64,000 bases of DNA from positions 1 through 64,000 of the forward strand of contig JBBFKQ010000006.1 of the NCBI GenBank assembly GCA_037481935.1, in the 5' to 3' direction. The translations under genes and the position numbers were made by a program. The stretch comes from Aquificaceae bacterium. Its GTDB lineage: Bacteria > Aquificota > Aquificia > Aquificales > Aquificaceae. Position 1 is the stretch's first letter; each line of letters opens with the position of its first letter. The notes below the pieces were generated by a model. It saw only the letters and a program-made list of their open reading frames with translations, made no database searches and was not told the origin of the DNA. Positions 1 to 8,124 of this stretch are shown here, in pieces.

Positions 1-59
1 TCTACATGGCGGTAATTTCTTACAATCTCCATAGGCTCTGGAGTGCAGGGATGCTATAA
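1..59 (+). mobile_element. Possible C-terminal tail of a transposase (partial)
   Basis: The third forward frame is open from the window edge to a TAA at 57-59 and ends ...AVISYNLHRLWSAGML. A short tail with Y-N-L-x-R-L is reminiscent of the last residues of DDE transposases of the IS5/IS1182 type ('AYNLRRL'), which is recall and not a search result. It ends 8 bases before the first usable start of the restriction gene, whose N-terminus looks cut. Only about 19 codons are visible, so this is a weak call; another gene end is possible. Confidence 0.3.
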
Positions 60-67
60 CTTGCAAC

Positions 68-3000
68 TTGCGTTATACCTACTTTGTGGAGAGGGGAAAG
101 GGCTATTACACCCTGAGGAAGGCCCTCCTTGAACTTGAGCTGAAAGACCTTCAGAGCCTGCAGAGAGCCTTCAGCACCGAAAGGCTTACAGAGAAGTTTT
201 TCAACGCCTACCGCTCCGCGGTCAACAGAATAAGGTCAGCTCTGGATAGAAGGATTGACCCGGGCAAAGCCCACGCCTTTGCACAGCAACTTCTTTCAAG
301 GATTATGTTTGTTTACTTCCTGCAGAAGAAGGGATGGCTCAAATGGAAAGACTATGTGCCAGACAGGGAATATATGCTGGGCTTCTGGAAAAGATACAGG
401 GTGCATGTTGAAGATAGTCCCCACCAGAAAGACACCTTCTTTTCAAAGTGGTTATCCAGCCTCTTTTTTGGAGCCTTTAACAAAAGGCTCTCCTTGGTGG
501 ACCAGAGCCTTCCGGAGGACATAAGGGAGTCTCTGGCTCTTATGCCTTACCTGAACGGTGGTCTCTTTACAAAGAACGAGCTTGACCTTATGGTGGAAAG
601 CCTTCCCGATGAGGTTTTTGAGTGGCTTTTTGAGCCAGACCCAACGGGCAGGGACGAACAGAAGGGCTTTTTACAGCTTTACAACTTTACCGTGGACGAG
701 TCCATGCCTCTGGACGAGGAGGTGGCAGTTGACCCTGAAATGCTTGGCAAGGTCTACGAATCTTTAATCGCAGAGGAGGAACGCTCTGGCAGTGGAATTT
801 TTTACACTCCAAGGCTTGAGATAGACTTTATGTGCCGTCTTGCCCTTACGGGCTATCTTGAGGAAAAGACAGGCATTGAACGGCGAAGGCTTCTGGATTT
901 TGTCTACAATCCTGAAACTGCGTGGCTTAGCCATGACGAGCTCAGGTCAATAAGAAGGTCCCTTGAGGAGCTGAAGGTGGTGGACCCGGCGGTTGGCTCT
1001 GCCTCTTTTCTGGTTGGCATGCTCAACATACTGGTTTCCCTGAACTCTGCCCTTATCAGGAATCTGGAGGGGAAGGAGCCCAACCTCTTTGCCCTGAAAA
1101 GAAAGATAGTGCAGGACAACCTGTATGGCGTGGATGTCAAGGACTGGGCGGTGATGGTGGGAGAGCTAAGGCTCTGGCTCTCTCTCGTTATAGAGAGCGA
1201 CGAAAAGGAGATGGACATATACACAAAGCCCCTGCTTCCCAACTTTTCCTTCAAGCTCAGACAGGGGGATTCTCTCATTGAGGAGGTGGGTGGCACGCCC
1301 CTGCTTTTGAGGGCAGAAGGTGCCTTCATACCCTCCAGGATAAAGAAAAAACTGCAGGAGCTCATAGATAGAAAAAACAGGTTCTACTCTGGAGAGTTCA
1401 GCTCAGACCTCAGAGAGCTTGAACAGATACACGAGCTTGAAAGAGAAATACTCCTTGAGGTCCTGAAAGAAAAGCTCCAGAACATAGAAAAAGACCTTCA
1501 AAAGCTCAAAAGAGACATTGAGCTTCTTTCTCAAAAGGACATGTATGCAGCTTCTCATCAAAAGGAAAGCCTTAAGGAGCTAAGAGAAAAAGAGAAACTT
1601 CTCAAGCAGGAAAAGGAAGAATACCAGAGGCTTGTGTCTGAAGTGGGTAAGAGTAAGTCAAAGGATTACTTTCTGTGGGAGATAGATTTTGCAGAAGTCT
1701 TTGAGAAGGGGGGCTTTGACATAGTCATAGGAAACCCGCCCTATGTAAGGCAGGAAGAAATAGCACCACCCCTTGAAAAGATGGAGAGACACTCAGAAGA
1801 GAGCTGGAAAGCCCTAAAAGAGCAATACAAGGAAAAGCTCCTGCAGTCTGTAAAAAGGCTCTGGGGCCATATAAACCTCTCAAAAAGAAGCGACCTGTAT
1901 GTTTACTTTTTCCTACATGGGCTTTCGCTCCTGAGAGAGGGAGGAATCCTTTGCTTTATCACCTCAAACTCCTGGCTGGATGTGGGCTACGGTGCGGGGC
2001 TTCAGGAGTTTTTCCTCAATAAGGCAAGGCTTGAGTATGTTATAGACAATCTGGTAAAAAGGTCCTTCAAAGAGGCGGATGTGAACACGGTAATAACTCT
2101 CGCCAGAAGAAGGCAGGAAGAGGAGGACTACAGAGTGCGTTTTGTATCCTTCAGAAGACTCTTTGAAGAGGTTAACAACGCCCAGACCCTCAAAGAACTG
2201 CATGAACTCAGAGAGGACAGCTTTGACCATTCCACCTGCAGGCTCATAATAAGACAGAAAAGCCAGCTCCTTCAGGAGGGCACAGAAGAAGATAACAGAT
2301 ACACCGGTAGCAAATGGGGCGGCAAGTACCTGCGCGCGCCGGAGATCTTCTTCACCATTCTGGAAAAGGGCAAAGGCAAGCTCGTGCGTCTCGGCGACAT
2401 CGCCGAAGTGCGTCGCGGCTTCACGACCGGTGCCAACGAGTTTTTCTACCTGAAGCCCATGGGGCTCAGCGTGAAGGAGGTGGTGGAGCTCTCTAAAAGA
2501 GACCCGGATGCCCCTGTGGCGGTGAGGAACTCTGCAGGATGGGAGGGTGAAATACCCGCAAGGTTCTTAAAACCTGTGGTAAAAAGCCCGAGGGAGCTAA
2601 AAAGTCTTGTTGTTCGCCTGGAAGACCTGAGCCATCTTGTGTTTATGTGCCACGGAAGGGAAAAGGAACTGAAAGACACTGAGGTATGGAAATACATAAA
2701 GTGGGGAGAAAAGCAGGGATACCACAAAAGACCTACATGCAGTTCAAGGGAAAGGTGGTGGGATTTGGGGGAGAGGGGTCTTAGCACTGCACTCTGGACA
2801 ATGACATATAGGGAGAGATTTTTTATTCCTCTCAACAAGGTGGCATTCGCTGATGCCCGTTTATACGATATCTACTGTAGTGAAGAATTGCTTCCGACCC
2901 TTAACAGCGCATACTGCCTTTTGTGGATTGAACTGCAGGCAAGAGGCTATGGTGGAGGTGGTGGCCCAGTTGATGTGAAGGTTTATGAGGTTAATGAGAT

Positions 3001-3274
3001 GCTAATACCAAGCCCTGAATTTGTTGATAGCAAAGAGGTGTATGAGCATATTTTTACCAGTAATAGCTCAGAAAGATTGTCAATATTCACCGAACTTGGC
3101 TTTGACCCCAGCAAGCCCATAAGGGAGCAGGAGCCAAACCCACTGCCCGACCGCAAAGCCATTGACGATGTGGTTTTTGATGCCCTCGGTCTCACAGAGG
3201 ATGAGAGAAGAGAAGTCTACTATGCCGTTGCCGAGCTTGTCCAAGCAAGGCTGGAGAAGGCAAGGAGTGTGTAG
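68..3274 (+). CDS. Type IIG-like (Eco57I class) DNA N6-adenine methyltransferase, probably N-terminally truncated
   Basis: Restriction-modification enzyme expected to methylate adenine with S-adenosylmethionine. SAM motif I is DPAVGSASF at about residues 306-314 and catalytic motif IV NPPY at about 556-559. A charged, coiled-coil-like insertion lies between them (about 420-540), and the target-recognition region begins near residue 750 at the conserved 'YLRAPEIF...GDIAEVRRGFTTGANEFFYL'-type block. In family members as I remember them, the 'VERG..YYTLR.AL' segment is preceded by 100-150 residues containing a PD-(D/E)xK nuclease; here it is at the very N-terminus and the frame closes at a TAG (32-34). 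The enzyme may therefore be methylase-only. The start is uncertain: TTG 68 follows TATAAC by 7 nt, and GTG 86 is an alternative. Around 2305-2460 all arginine codons are CGN, unlike the AGA/AGG flanks. Confidence 0.85.
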   Translation: MRYTYFVERGKGYYTLRKALLELELKDLQSLQRAFSTERLTEKFFNAYRSAVNRIRSALDRRIDPGKAHAFAQQLLSRIMFVYFLQKKGWLKWKDYVPDREYMLGFWKRYRVHVEDSPHQKDTFFSKWLSSLFFGAFNKRLSLVDQSLPEDIRESLALMPYLNGGLFTKNELDLMVESLPDEVFEWLFEPDPTGRDEQKGFLQLYNFTVDESMPLDEEVAVDPEMLGKVYESLIAEEERSGSGIFYTPRLEIDFMCRLALTGYLEEKTGIERRRLLDFVYNPETAWLSHDELRSIRRSLEELKVVDPAVGSASFLVGMLNILVSLNSALIRNLEGKEPNLFALKRKIVQDNLYGVDVKDWAVMVGELRLWLSLVIESDEKEMDIYTKPLLPNFSFKLRQGDSLIEEVGGTPLLLRAEGAFIPSRIKKKLQELIDRKNRFYSGEFSSDLRELEQIHELEREILLEVLKEKLQNIEKDLQKLKRDIELLSQKDMYAASHQKESLKELREKEKLLKQEKEEYQRLVSEVGKSKSKDYFLWEIDFAEVFEKGGFDIVIGNPPYVRQEEIAPPLEKMERHSEESWKALKEQYKEKLLQSVKRLWGHINLSKRSDLYVYFFLHGLSLLREGGILCFITSNSWLDVGYGAGLQEFFLNKARLEYVIDNLVKRSFKEADVNTVITLARRRQEEEDYRVRFVSFRRLFEEVNNAQTLKELHELREDSFDHSTCRLIIRQKSQLLQEGTEEDNRYTGSKWGGKYLRAPEIFFTILEKGKGKLVRLGDIAEVRRGFTTGANEFFYLKPMGLSVKEVVELSKRDPDAPVAVRNSAGWEGEIPARFLKPVVKSPRELKSLVVRLEDLSHLVFMCHGREKELKDTEVWKYIKWGEKQGYHKRPTCSSRERWWDLGERGLSTALWTMTYRERFFIPLNKVAFADARLYDIYCSEELLPTLNSAYCLLWIELQARGYGGGGGPVDVKVYEVNEMLIPSPEFVDSKEVYEHIFTSNSSERLSIFTELGFDPSKPIREQEPNPLPDRKAIDDVVFDALGLTEDERREVYYAVAELVQARLEKARSV

Positions 3275-3316
3275 GGACTTGCACTGTCTGGTATAACCAC
3301 CCTTAGGGTAGGAAAA

Positions 3317-4072
3317 ATGGAAGTTTTAAGGACCGACCTTGAGAGGCTGGGAGATATTTGGCTTTTTCAGAAGGTTCAGAGGATGAAAAACCTCCTGAAA
3401 ATTGCAGAACCGGATGAAGCTCTTTACAGAGAGCTAATGGTATCTCTCGGGTATCCAAAAAACAGGGTCCAGTTTCTCAACCTTGCGCTCCTCCTTCCCT
3501 TCAAAGAAATCAGGCTTCTAAAGACAAAGGACCTGATAAGAAAGGCTCTCCTATACAGGGCTGGGTTTGAGGAGAATGTGGACGAACTTCCCCCCTTTTT
3601 TGACCTATCTCTGAGGATGGAGAGGTTCCAGTGGGTGGAAAAGGGAATAAGACCGGCCAACCATCCTCGCAGAAGGCTTGAGGGTGCGTCTCTTTTTCTT
3701 GAGGAGCTTGCAGGGATAGGTGCTGTTAATTTTTTCCTGAGCAGAATAAAAGGCTGGAAAAGAAAGATAGAAAATTCAGTTGATGCCTCCGCCTTTGTAA
3801 GAAGGGTAATGGAACTTTCTGGAGTTGGTATTCAGAGAAGGCAGGAATCCTTTTTCAATGTTATCCTCCCCTTCTTCCTTGCCCTCTTTCCACGGGAAGT
3901 GGAGAGCCAGCTCAGGGTGGTCTTTGAGCTCCATCCACCCCTTGCCTCCAACTTTCTCATCAAGAGTTTTCTTCAGAAATACCCCCACATCCTTCCAGCC
4001 AGCACAAGAGAACACTTTGGCATCATAATGCTGATGAAGAACTCCAGAGGAGGGTCTATCAATACCCCTTGA
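3317..4072 (+). CDS. DUF2851-like protein, short form
   Basis: The 251-residue protein has the 'LGYPKNRVQF..LA..LP' block (about 46-62), 'GIRPANHPRRRL' (about 111-122) and 'FFNVILPFFLALFP' (about 175-190), which I associate with the DUF2851 family. Family members are usually about 400 residues, so this is either a short version or lacks the N-terminal third. No function is known to me. It starts 43 nt after the methylase gene with only a weak Shine-Dalgarno (GGTAGGA). Its stop codon overlaps the -35 of the rubrerythrin promoter. Confidence 0.55.
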   Translation: MEVLRTDLERLGDIWLFQKVQRMKNLLKIAEPDEALYRELMVSLGYPKNRVQFLNLALLLPFKEIRLLKTKDLIRKALLYRAGFEENVDELPPFFDLSLRMERFQWVEKGIRPANHPRRRLEGASLFLEELAGIGAVNFFLSRIKGWKRKIENSVDASAFVRRVMELSGVGIQRRQESFFNVILPFFLALFPREVESQLRVVFELHPPLASNFLIKSFLQKYPHILPASTREHFGIIMLMKNSRGGSINTP

Positions 4073-4097
4073 CAAATGAAAAAAGTTTGCATATAAT
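4069..4097 (+). promoter_or_regulatory. Consensus sigma-70 promoter of the rubrerythrin gene
   Basis: TTGACA at 4069-4074, a 17-bp spacer, and TATAAT at 4092-4097. Both hexamers are perfect. The -35 overlaps the TGA stop of the upstream DUF2851 gene. The predicted transcript begins near 4104 and leaves a leader of about 30 nt with a strong AAAAGGAGGT Shine-Dalgarno. Confidence 0.88.
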
Positions 4098-4133
4098 ATA
4101 CATAACCAAAAACCTTAAAAGGAGGTGTTAACC

Positions 4134-4565
4134 ATGAGCAAGAGCCTGCAAGGCACAAAAACTCTTGAGAACCTCAAGCATGCCTTTGCCGGGGAATCCC
4201 AGGCAAACAGAAGGTATCTCTACTTTGCCAGAAAGGCGGACATTGAGGGATACCCAGACATAGCCAACATCTTCAGAGAAACAGCAGAGGGCGAGACAGG
4301 TCACGCCTTTGGCCACATTGAGTTCATGGAAAAGTATGGTGGCGGAGACCCTGCTACCGACATGCCCATAGGCACCATGGAGCAGAACCTTGAGGCTGCC
4401 ATAGCCGGCGAGACCTACGAATACACAGAGATGTATCCCGGCTTTGCAAGGGTTGCAAGAGAAGAGGGATTTGACGACATAGCGGAGTGGTTTGAGACCC
4501 TGGCAAGGGCAGAAAAGTCCCACGCAGGAAGGTTCCAGAAGGCTCTGGAGTCCCTGAAGGGATAA
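4134..4565 (+). CDS. Rubrerythrin, diiron domain only
   Basis: Ferritin-like diiron peroxidase expected to reduce hydrogen peroxide in the cytoplasm. The 143-residue protein has the metal-ligand helices: '[13 protein letters not shown]' near residue 20, '[13 protein letters not shown]' near 50, '[11 protein letters not shown]' near 90 and '[10 protein letters not shown]' near 127. The C-terminal rubredoxin domain of classical rubrerythrin is absent, as in sulerythrin-type proteins, so electrons must come from a separate partner. The start is ATG 4134, placed 7 nt after AGGAGG; an in-frame GTG at 4125 lies inside the Shine-Dalgarno. The next gene encodes an iron-sulfur oxidoreductase that could be the electron donor (inference from adjacency). 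Confidence 0.93.
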   Translation: MSKSLQGTKTLENLKHAFAGESQANRRYLYFARKADIEGYPDIANIFRETAEGETGHAFGHIEFMEKYGGGDPATDMPIGTMEQNLEAAIAGETYEYTEMYPGFARVAREEGFDDIAEWFETLARAEKSHAGRFQKALESLKG

Positions 4566-4581
4566 TCTTAGACCATATTTC

Positions 4582-4596
4582 GGGGGCTCTGCCCCC
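4582..4596 (+). other. GC hairpin between rubrerythrin and the GlpC-like gene
   Basis: GGGGGC-TCT-GCCCCC forms a 6-bp stem with a 3-nt loop, followed by ATTCCT and a run of A rather than U. It is therefore not a standard forward terminator; it could stabilise the 3' end of the rubrerythrin mRNA or attenuate read-through into the next gene. Confidence 0.55.
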
Positions 4597-4625
4597 CATT
4601 CCTAAAAAAACATAAGGAGTGAATC

Positions 4626-5915
4626 ATGCAAGAGTTTGCCCTCGGTGGAGTAAAGGATTTTGAGTTCAACATAAAAGACCCCAACTTCCTCAACGAACAG
4701 GCTCTATGGGAAGAGGCAAAGAGGGTTTATTCCAAGTGCAAAGACTGCAGGATGTGCGTCACTTACTGTCCCTCGTTCCCCGCTCTCTTTGATGCGGTGG
4801 ACAGACACGAGGATGACATAGAAAAGCTCTCAAAGGATGAGCTTGCCCTTCCCTTAGAGCTCTGTTTTCACTGCAAGCAGTGCTACTTTAAGTGTCCATA
4901 CACGCCACCCCATGAGTGGAGGATAGACTTTCCTCACCTTTCTTTGAGGTATAAGGTGTGGAAGTTCAAAAATAAGGGGGCAAAGCTCACCGATAAGCTC
5001 ATGCTAAACACGGACCTTGTGGGCAAGCTTTCAGTGCCCTTTGCACCCATAGTTAACAGAGTCAACAACATCCCCGCCTTCAGGGTAATCATGGAAGGCG
5101 TGATGGGTGTGGACAGAAGGGCGAAACTGCCACCCATAAACTCAGAGACCTTCACGAGCTGGTTCAGGAAAAACAGAAAGCCCGTGAAGGGAGAAAACGG
5201 CAAGGTGGCACTCTTTTACACATGCCTGCTCAACTACAACTACCTTGAGAGGGGAAAGGCACTTCTTAAAGTCTTTGAGAAGAACGACATTTATGTAGAG
5301 CTCCCAGAGCAGCAGTGCTGTGGCATCCCCTTCTTTGACATAGGGGACATAGATTCAGCCACCGAGAGGGCAAGGTATAATGTGCAGAGGCTAAAGCCCT
5401 ATGTGGATGCAGGCTTTGACATAGTGGTTCCAGTGCCTACATGTGCATTGCAGATAAAGTATGAATACCCTCTACTTCTGCCCGATGACCCGGATGTGAA
5501 AGCTGTATCAGAGAAGGTTTACGATGTGCACGAATACCTTTTCAAGCTCCACCAGGAAAAGAAGTTCAACAGGGACTTCAAGGTCTCCGTGGGAAGCATT
5601 GCCTATCACATACCTTGCCACCTCAAATCTCTGAACGTGGGATACAGGGCTCTGGCTCTTATGAGGCTCATACCCAACACAAAGGTCCAGCTAATTGAGA
5701 GATGCTCAGGGCATGACGGCACCTTTGGGGTTAGAAAGGAGACCTTTGACATGTCCATAAAAGTTGGCTCAAAGCTCTTTGAAGACATGAAAAACTCCAG
5801 TGCAGACCTCTATGTCTCCGACTGTCCCCTCTCGGGCAACCACATAGAGCTCATGACGGGCAAAAGGGTCTACCATCCCCTTGAAGTGCTTGCTATGGCA
5901 TACGGGGAGGACTAA
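4626..5915 (+). CDS. GlpC/HdrB-like iron-sulfur oxidoreductase
   Basis: A 429-residue (Fe-S)-binding protein of the GlpC / heterodisulfide-reductase group. The N-terminal part carries two 4Fe-4S motifs, C-x2-C-x2-C-x3-C beginning 'CKDCRMCVTYC' (about 37-47) and 'CFHCKQCYFKC' (about 80-90). The C-terminal half has two cysteine-rich CCG-type regions, including 'QQCCGIPFFD' (about 228) and 'PCHLKSL...CSGHDGTFG' (about 330-365). There is no flavin or signal sequence; it is likely cytoplasmic or peripheral. A good Shine-Dalgarno (AAGGAG) precedes ATG 4626. Adjacency to a rubredoxin-less rubrerythrin suggests an electron supply role for peroxide reduction, which is inference; a role in an anaerobic glycerol-3-phosphate or lactate dehydrogenase complex is the alternative, but no GlpA/B partner is nearby. 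Confidence 0.82.
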   Translation: MQEFALGGVKDFEFNIKDPNFLNEQALWEEAKRVYSKCKDCRMCVTYCPSFPALFDAVDRHEDDIEKLSKDELALPLELCFHCKQCYFKCPYTPPHEWRIDFPHLSLRYKVWKFKNKGAKLTDKLMLNTDLVGKLSVPFAPIVNRVNNIPAFRVIMEGVMGVDRRAKLPPINSETFTSWFRKNRKPVKGENGKVALFYTCLLNYNYLERGKALLKVFEKNDIYVELPEQQCCGIPFFDIGDIDSATERARYNVQRLKPYVDAGFDIVVPVPTCALQIKYEYPLLLPDDPDVKAVSEKVYDVHEYLFKLHQEKKFNRDFKVSVGSIAYHIPCHLKSLNVGYRALALMRLIPNTKVQLIERCSGHDGTFGVRKETFDMSIKVGSKLFEDMKNSSADLYVSDCPLSGNHIELMTGKRVYHPLEVLAMAYGED

Positions 5916-5924
5916 AATAGGAGT

Positions 5925-6299
5925 GTGGAAAGGGCTCAAATTCTCTCTCTGATTGGTATTGCGATAGAGGAAGTTCTGCAAAAAGATTGCCTTGTAGTTT
6001 TTTACGGTTCCGTGCTCAGTGAGAGGTTCAGCAGGAGCTCCGATGTGGATGTGGGCATATTCTGCAAAGACCAGATAGAAGGAAAGGAATACATGAGGCT
6101 TCTCTCCCGTCTTGAAGAGCTCCCACTTCTGAGGGATGTAGAGCTCATTGACCTCTGGAGGGTTAAATCTGCTGAGTTTCTGGATAAAATAATTCAGGAG
6201 GGCTATTTTTGGAAAAGCTCAAAAGAGCTTATGACGCTTTTGAGAAGGCGTTTAGAAGATTTGAAAAAGAGAGCTTGCTCGGTGAGCTCATATACCTGA
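5925..6299 (+). CDS. Minimal nucleotidyltransferase (MntA-like), paired with HEPN protein
   Basis: DNA polymerase beta-like nucleotidyltransferase of 124 residues starting at GTG 5925. The signature G-S-x10-D-x-D is visible ('GSVLSERFSRSSDVDVG', about residues 28-44), and a third acidic residue lies in 'VELIDLW'. Proteins like this pair with HEPN proteins. In MntA-HepT systems the MNT protein AMPylates and neutralises the HEPN toxin (family knowledge). Its last 30 codons overlap the HEPN frame, and that tail may be non-essential. It sits in an operon-like run 9 nt after the GlpC-like gene. Confidence 0.72.
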   Translation: MERAQILSLIGIAIEEVLQKDCLVVFYGSVLSERFSRSSDVDVGIFCKDQIEGKEYMRLLSRLEELPLLRDVELIDLWRVKSAEFLDKIIQEGYFWKSSKELMTLLRRRLEDLKKRACSVSSYT

Positions 6300-6415
6300 G
6301 AAACAGGCTTGTGCATGTCTATGATGAGATGGAGACAAAGGCTCTCAGAAAAGAGCTTCTGAAAGAAGAAGTCTACGAACTTTTTAAAGAAGTGCTTTTC
6401 AAGCTAAAGCCATGA
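6209..6415 (+). CDS. Short HEPN-domain protein (HepT-like)
   Basis: A 68-residue helical protein with the HEPN R-x4-H motif in 'RNRLVHVYDEM' (about residues 31-41). HEPN toxins of MNT/HEPN pairs are usually 110-140 residues, so this is a reduced version lacking the middle helices. It begins at TTG 6209 inside the nucleotidyltransferase gene (91-bp overlap, different frame) and ends with TGA overlapping the ATG of selB, so translation is probably coupled on both sides. A frameshifted fusion with the upstream gene is an alternative reading. Function as a toxin is inferred only from the motif and the partner. Confidence 0.6.
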   Translation: MEKLKRAYDAFEKAFRRFEKESLLGELIYLRNRLVHVYDEMETKALRKELLKEEVYELFKEVLFKLKP

Positions 6416-8124
6416 GATACTTCCCCCTTGGCATCGCCGGGCACGTGGACCATGGCAAGACCTCCCTTGTGAGAGCCCTCACTTCCATAGACACGGACAG
6501 GCTACCGGAGGAAAAGAGAAGGGGCATGAGCATAGACATAGGCTTTGCCTTTCTGGACTTTCCAGAGAAGAGCCTGAGGGTGGAGATAATAGACCTGCCT
6601 GGGCATGAGAGGTTCATAAAAAACGCCATATGCGGTCTTGCTCCCGTGTGGGGGCTTCTGCTCCTTGTGGATTCAGGGGAAGGTGTTATGCCCCAGACGG
6701 TGGAGCACACAAGGCTTGCAAAGAGCTTTGGTATAGAGGATGTGCTCCTTGTGCTTACAAAGGCTGACAGGGTGGACGAAGAAACCCTCGAGCTGGCAAG
6801 GGAAGAAGCCCTTCAGATGCTGAACCGTGAAGGTGTAAGGGTTTCCGGTGTTTTTCCCCTTTCCGCCGTCACCGGCTACGGGCTTGAAGAGCTCAAAAGT
6901 GGTATCCTTGAGTATGCGGAGAGAAACTTCAGAGACAAAGAAGGGGAGCTCTTCAGGTTTCTGGTGGATTCTGCCTTCAGCGTGAAGGGCTACGGGACCG
7001 TTTTGAGGGGGAGCTGTATATCTGGCAGGGTTCTGGAGGGTGATATTCTTACCCTTGAGCCTCTGGGAAAGACATGCAGGGTAAGGAGGATGCAGAACCA
7101 CGGAGTGTTTGTAAAAGAGGGCAGGGCGGGCGAGAGGCTTGCCCTTAACATTCCAGAGCTGGAGCCTCATGAGGTGGAGAGGGGATGCTTCCTGGTAAAG
7201 GGTATAAAGAGCTCAAAAAAGCTTCTGGTAAGGCTAAAGGGCAACCCGCCCAGAGGTCTGGGCTATGCCTTCTTCGGTATGAGGGAGGTCCCCGTCTACG
7301 TAAGTGGTATCTCTGAGGATGTGTGTATCTTCAGGCTCTCTGAGCCCGTGCCTGCAGTGAGGGGAGACAGGGGACCTCTTCTTAACTCTTCTGGTGAGCT
7401 GGTGGGAGGCTATGAAGTGCTCCATCCCTTTCCTGTGAGAGTTTCAAAGAGGTTTATCAGAGAAAACCTCTCCCTTCTCCAGAGTGAGCCACTTGAGTAT
7501 CTACTTTTAGAGAGTGGTCTGAAGGGATTGAGCCTTAAGGAGGTATTTTCCTTTTATGGAAAGCCCCTTCAGCCCCCAAGGGCTCCTGAGGTTGAGGGAA
7601 GGTTCTACCATCAGGAGGTGCTTGCACTACTTACCAAAAGACTTAAGGAGCTTCTCAGAGAGAAAGGTGGAGTTATTTCCCTTTCGGAGGCGGTGTCAAG
7701 GCTGAAGACCTCGGAGGGTTTGCTTGAGTTCATTTTGAAAAACGTAAAGGATATCAGGCTGATTGAGGGCTATGTGGTGGATGCAAAAGCTTCAGGACCG
7801 GAGGAGCTTGAGGGCTACAGAAGGCTCATAGAGCTTCTTTCGGAGGGCATAAGGGAAGAGAAAGAGCTTGAACCCTACAGGGAGTATCTATCTCTTGCAG
7901 TAAGAAAGGGTAGAGTCTACAGCCTTGGAGACTATCTTTATGTATCAAAAGAGCTCTTTGAGGAATACGTGAAAAGGCTAAGGGCTGTAGGTAGAGAGTT
8001 TACCCTGCAGGAGGCAAAGGAGGTTCTGGGTTTTACAAGAAAATACCTCATACCTCTGCTGGAACACATGGACAGGCTTGGCATAACAAGAAGAGAAGGA
8101 GAAAGGAGGGTCTTTCTGAGATGA
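6412..8124 (+). CDS. selB: Selenocysteine-specific elongation factor SelB
   Basis: GTPase that delivers selenocysteyl-tRNA to ribosomes at UGA codons followed by a SECIS hairpin. G1 is GHVDHGKT (about 10-17), then DRLPEEKRRGMSIDIGFAF, the SelB-type switch region; G3 is DLPGH (about 63-67) and G4 is TKAD (about 118). The C-terminal half, from about residue 340, is the winged-helix region that binds SECIS RNA; the last helix-turn-helix is near 'FTLQEAKEVLGFTRKYLIPLLEHMD'. At 570 residues it is slightly shorter than the E. coli protein (about 614). It overlaps selA by ATGA, so the two are translationally coupled. No selenoprotein, selC or selD gene is recognisable in the window. Confidence 0.95.
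   Translation: MRYFPLGIAGHVDHGKTSLVRALTSIDTDRLPEEKRRGMSIDIGFAFLDFPEKSLRVEIIDLPGHERFIKNAICGLAPVWGLLLLVDSGEGVMPQTVEHTRLAKSFGIEDVLLVLTKADRVDEETLELAREEALQMLNREGVRVSGVFPLSAVTGYGLEELKSGILEYAERNFRDKEGELFRFLVDSAFSVKGYGTVLRGSCISGRVLEGDILTLEPLGKTCRVRRMQNHGVFVKEGRAGERLALNIPELEPHEVERGCFLVKGIKSSKKLLVRLKGNPPRGLGYAFFGMREVPVYVSGISEDVCIFRLSEPVPAVRGDRGPLLNSSGELVGGYEVLHPFPVRVSKRFIRENLSLLQSEPLEYLLLESGLKGLSLKEVFSFYGKPLQPPRAPEVEGRFYHQEVLALLTKRLKELLREKGGVISLSEAVSRLKTSEGLLEFILKNVKDIRLIEGYVVDAKASGPEELEGYRRLIELLSEGIREEKELEPYREYLSLAVRKGRVYSLGDYLYVSKELFEEYVKRLRAVGREFTLQEAKEVLGFTRKYLIPLLEHMDRLGITRREGERRVFLR

Noticed and set aside
4125-4136. GTG start for rubrerythrin at 4125
   Set aside because: That GTG is part of the Shine-Dalgarno AAAAGGAGGTG; ATG 4134 has correct spacing.
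4582-4600. Rho-independent terminator after rubrerythrin
   Set aside because: The stem is followed by A-rich, not U-rich, sequence on the forward strand.
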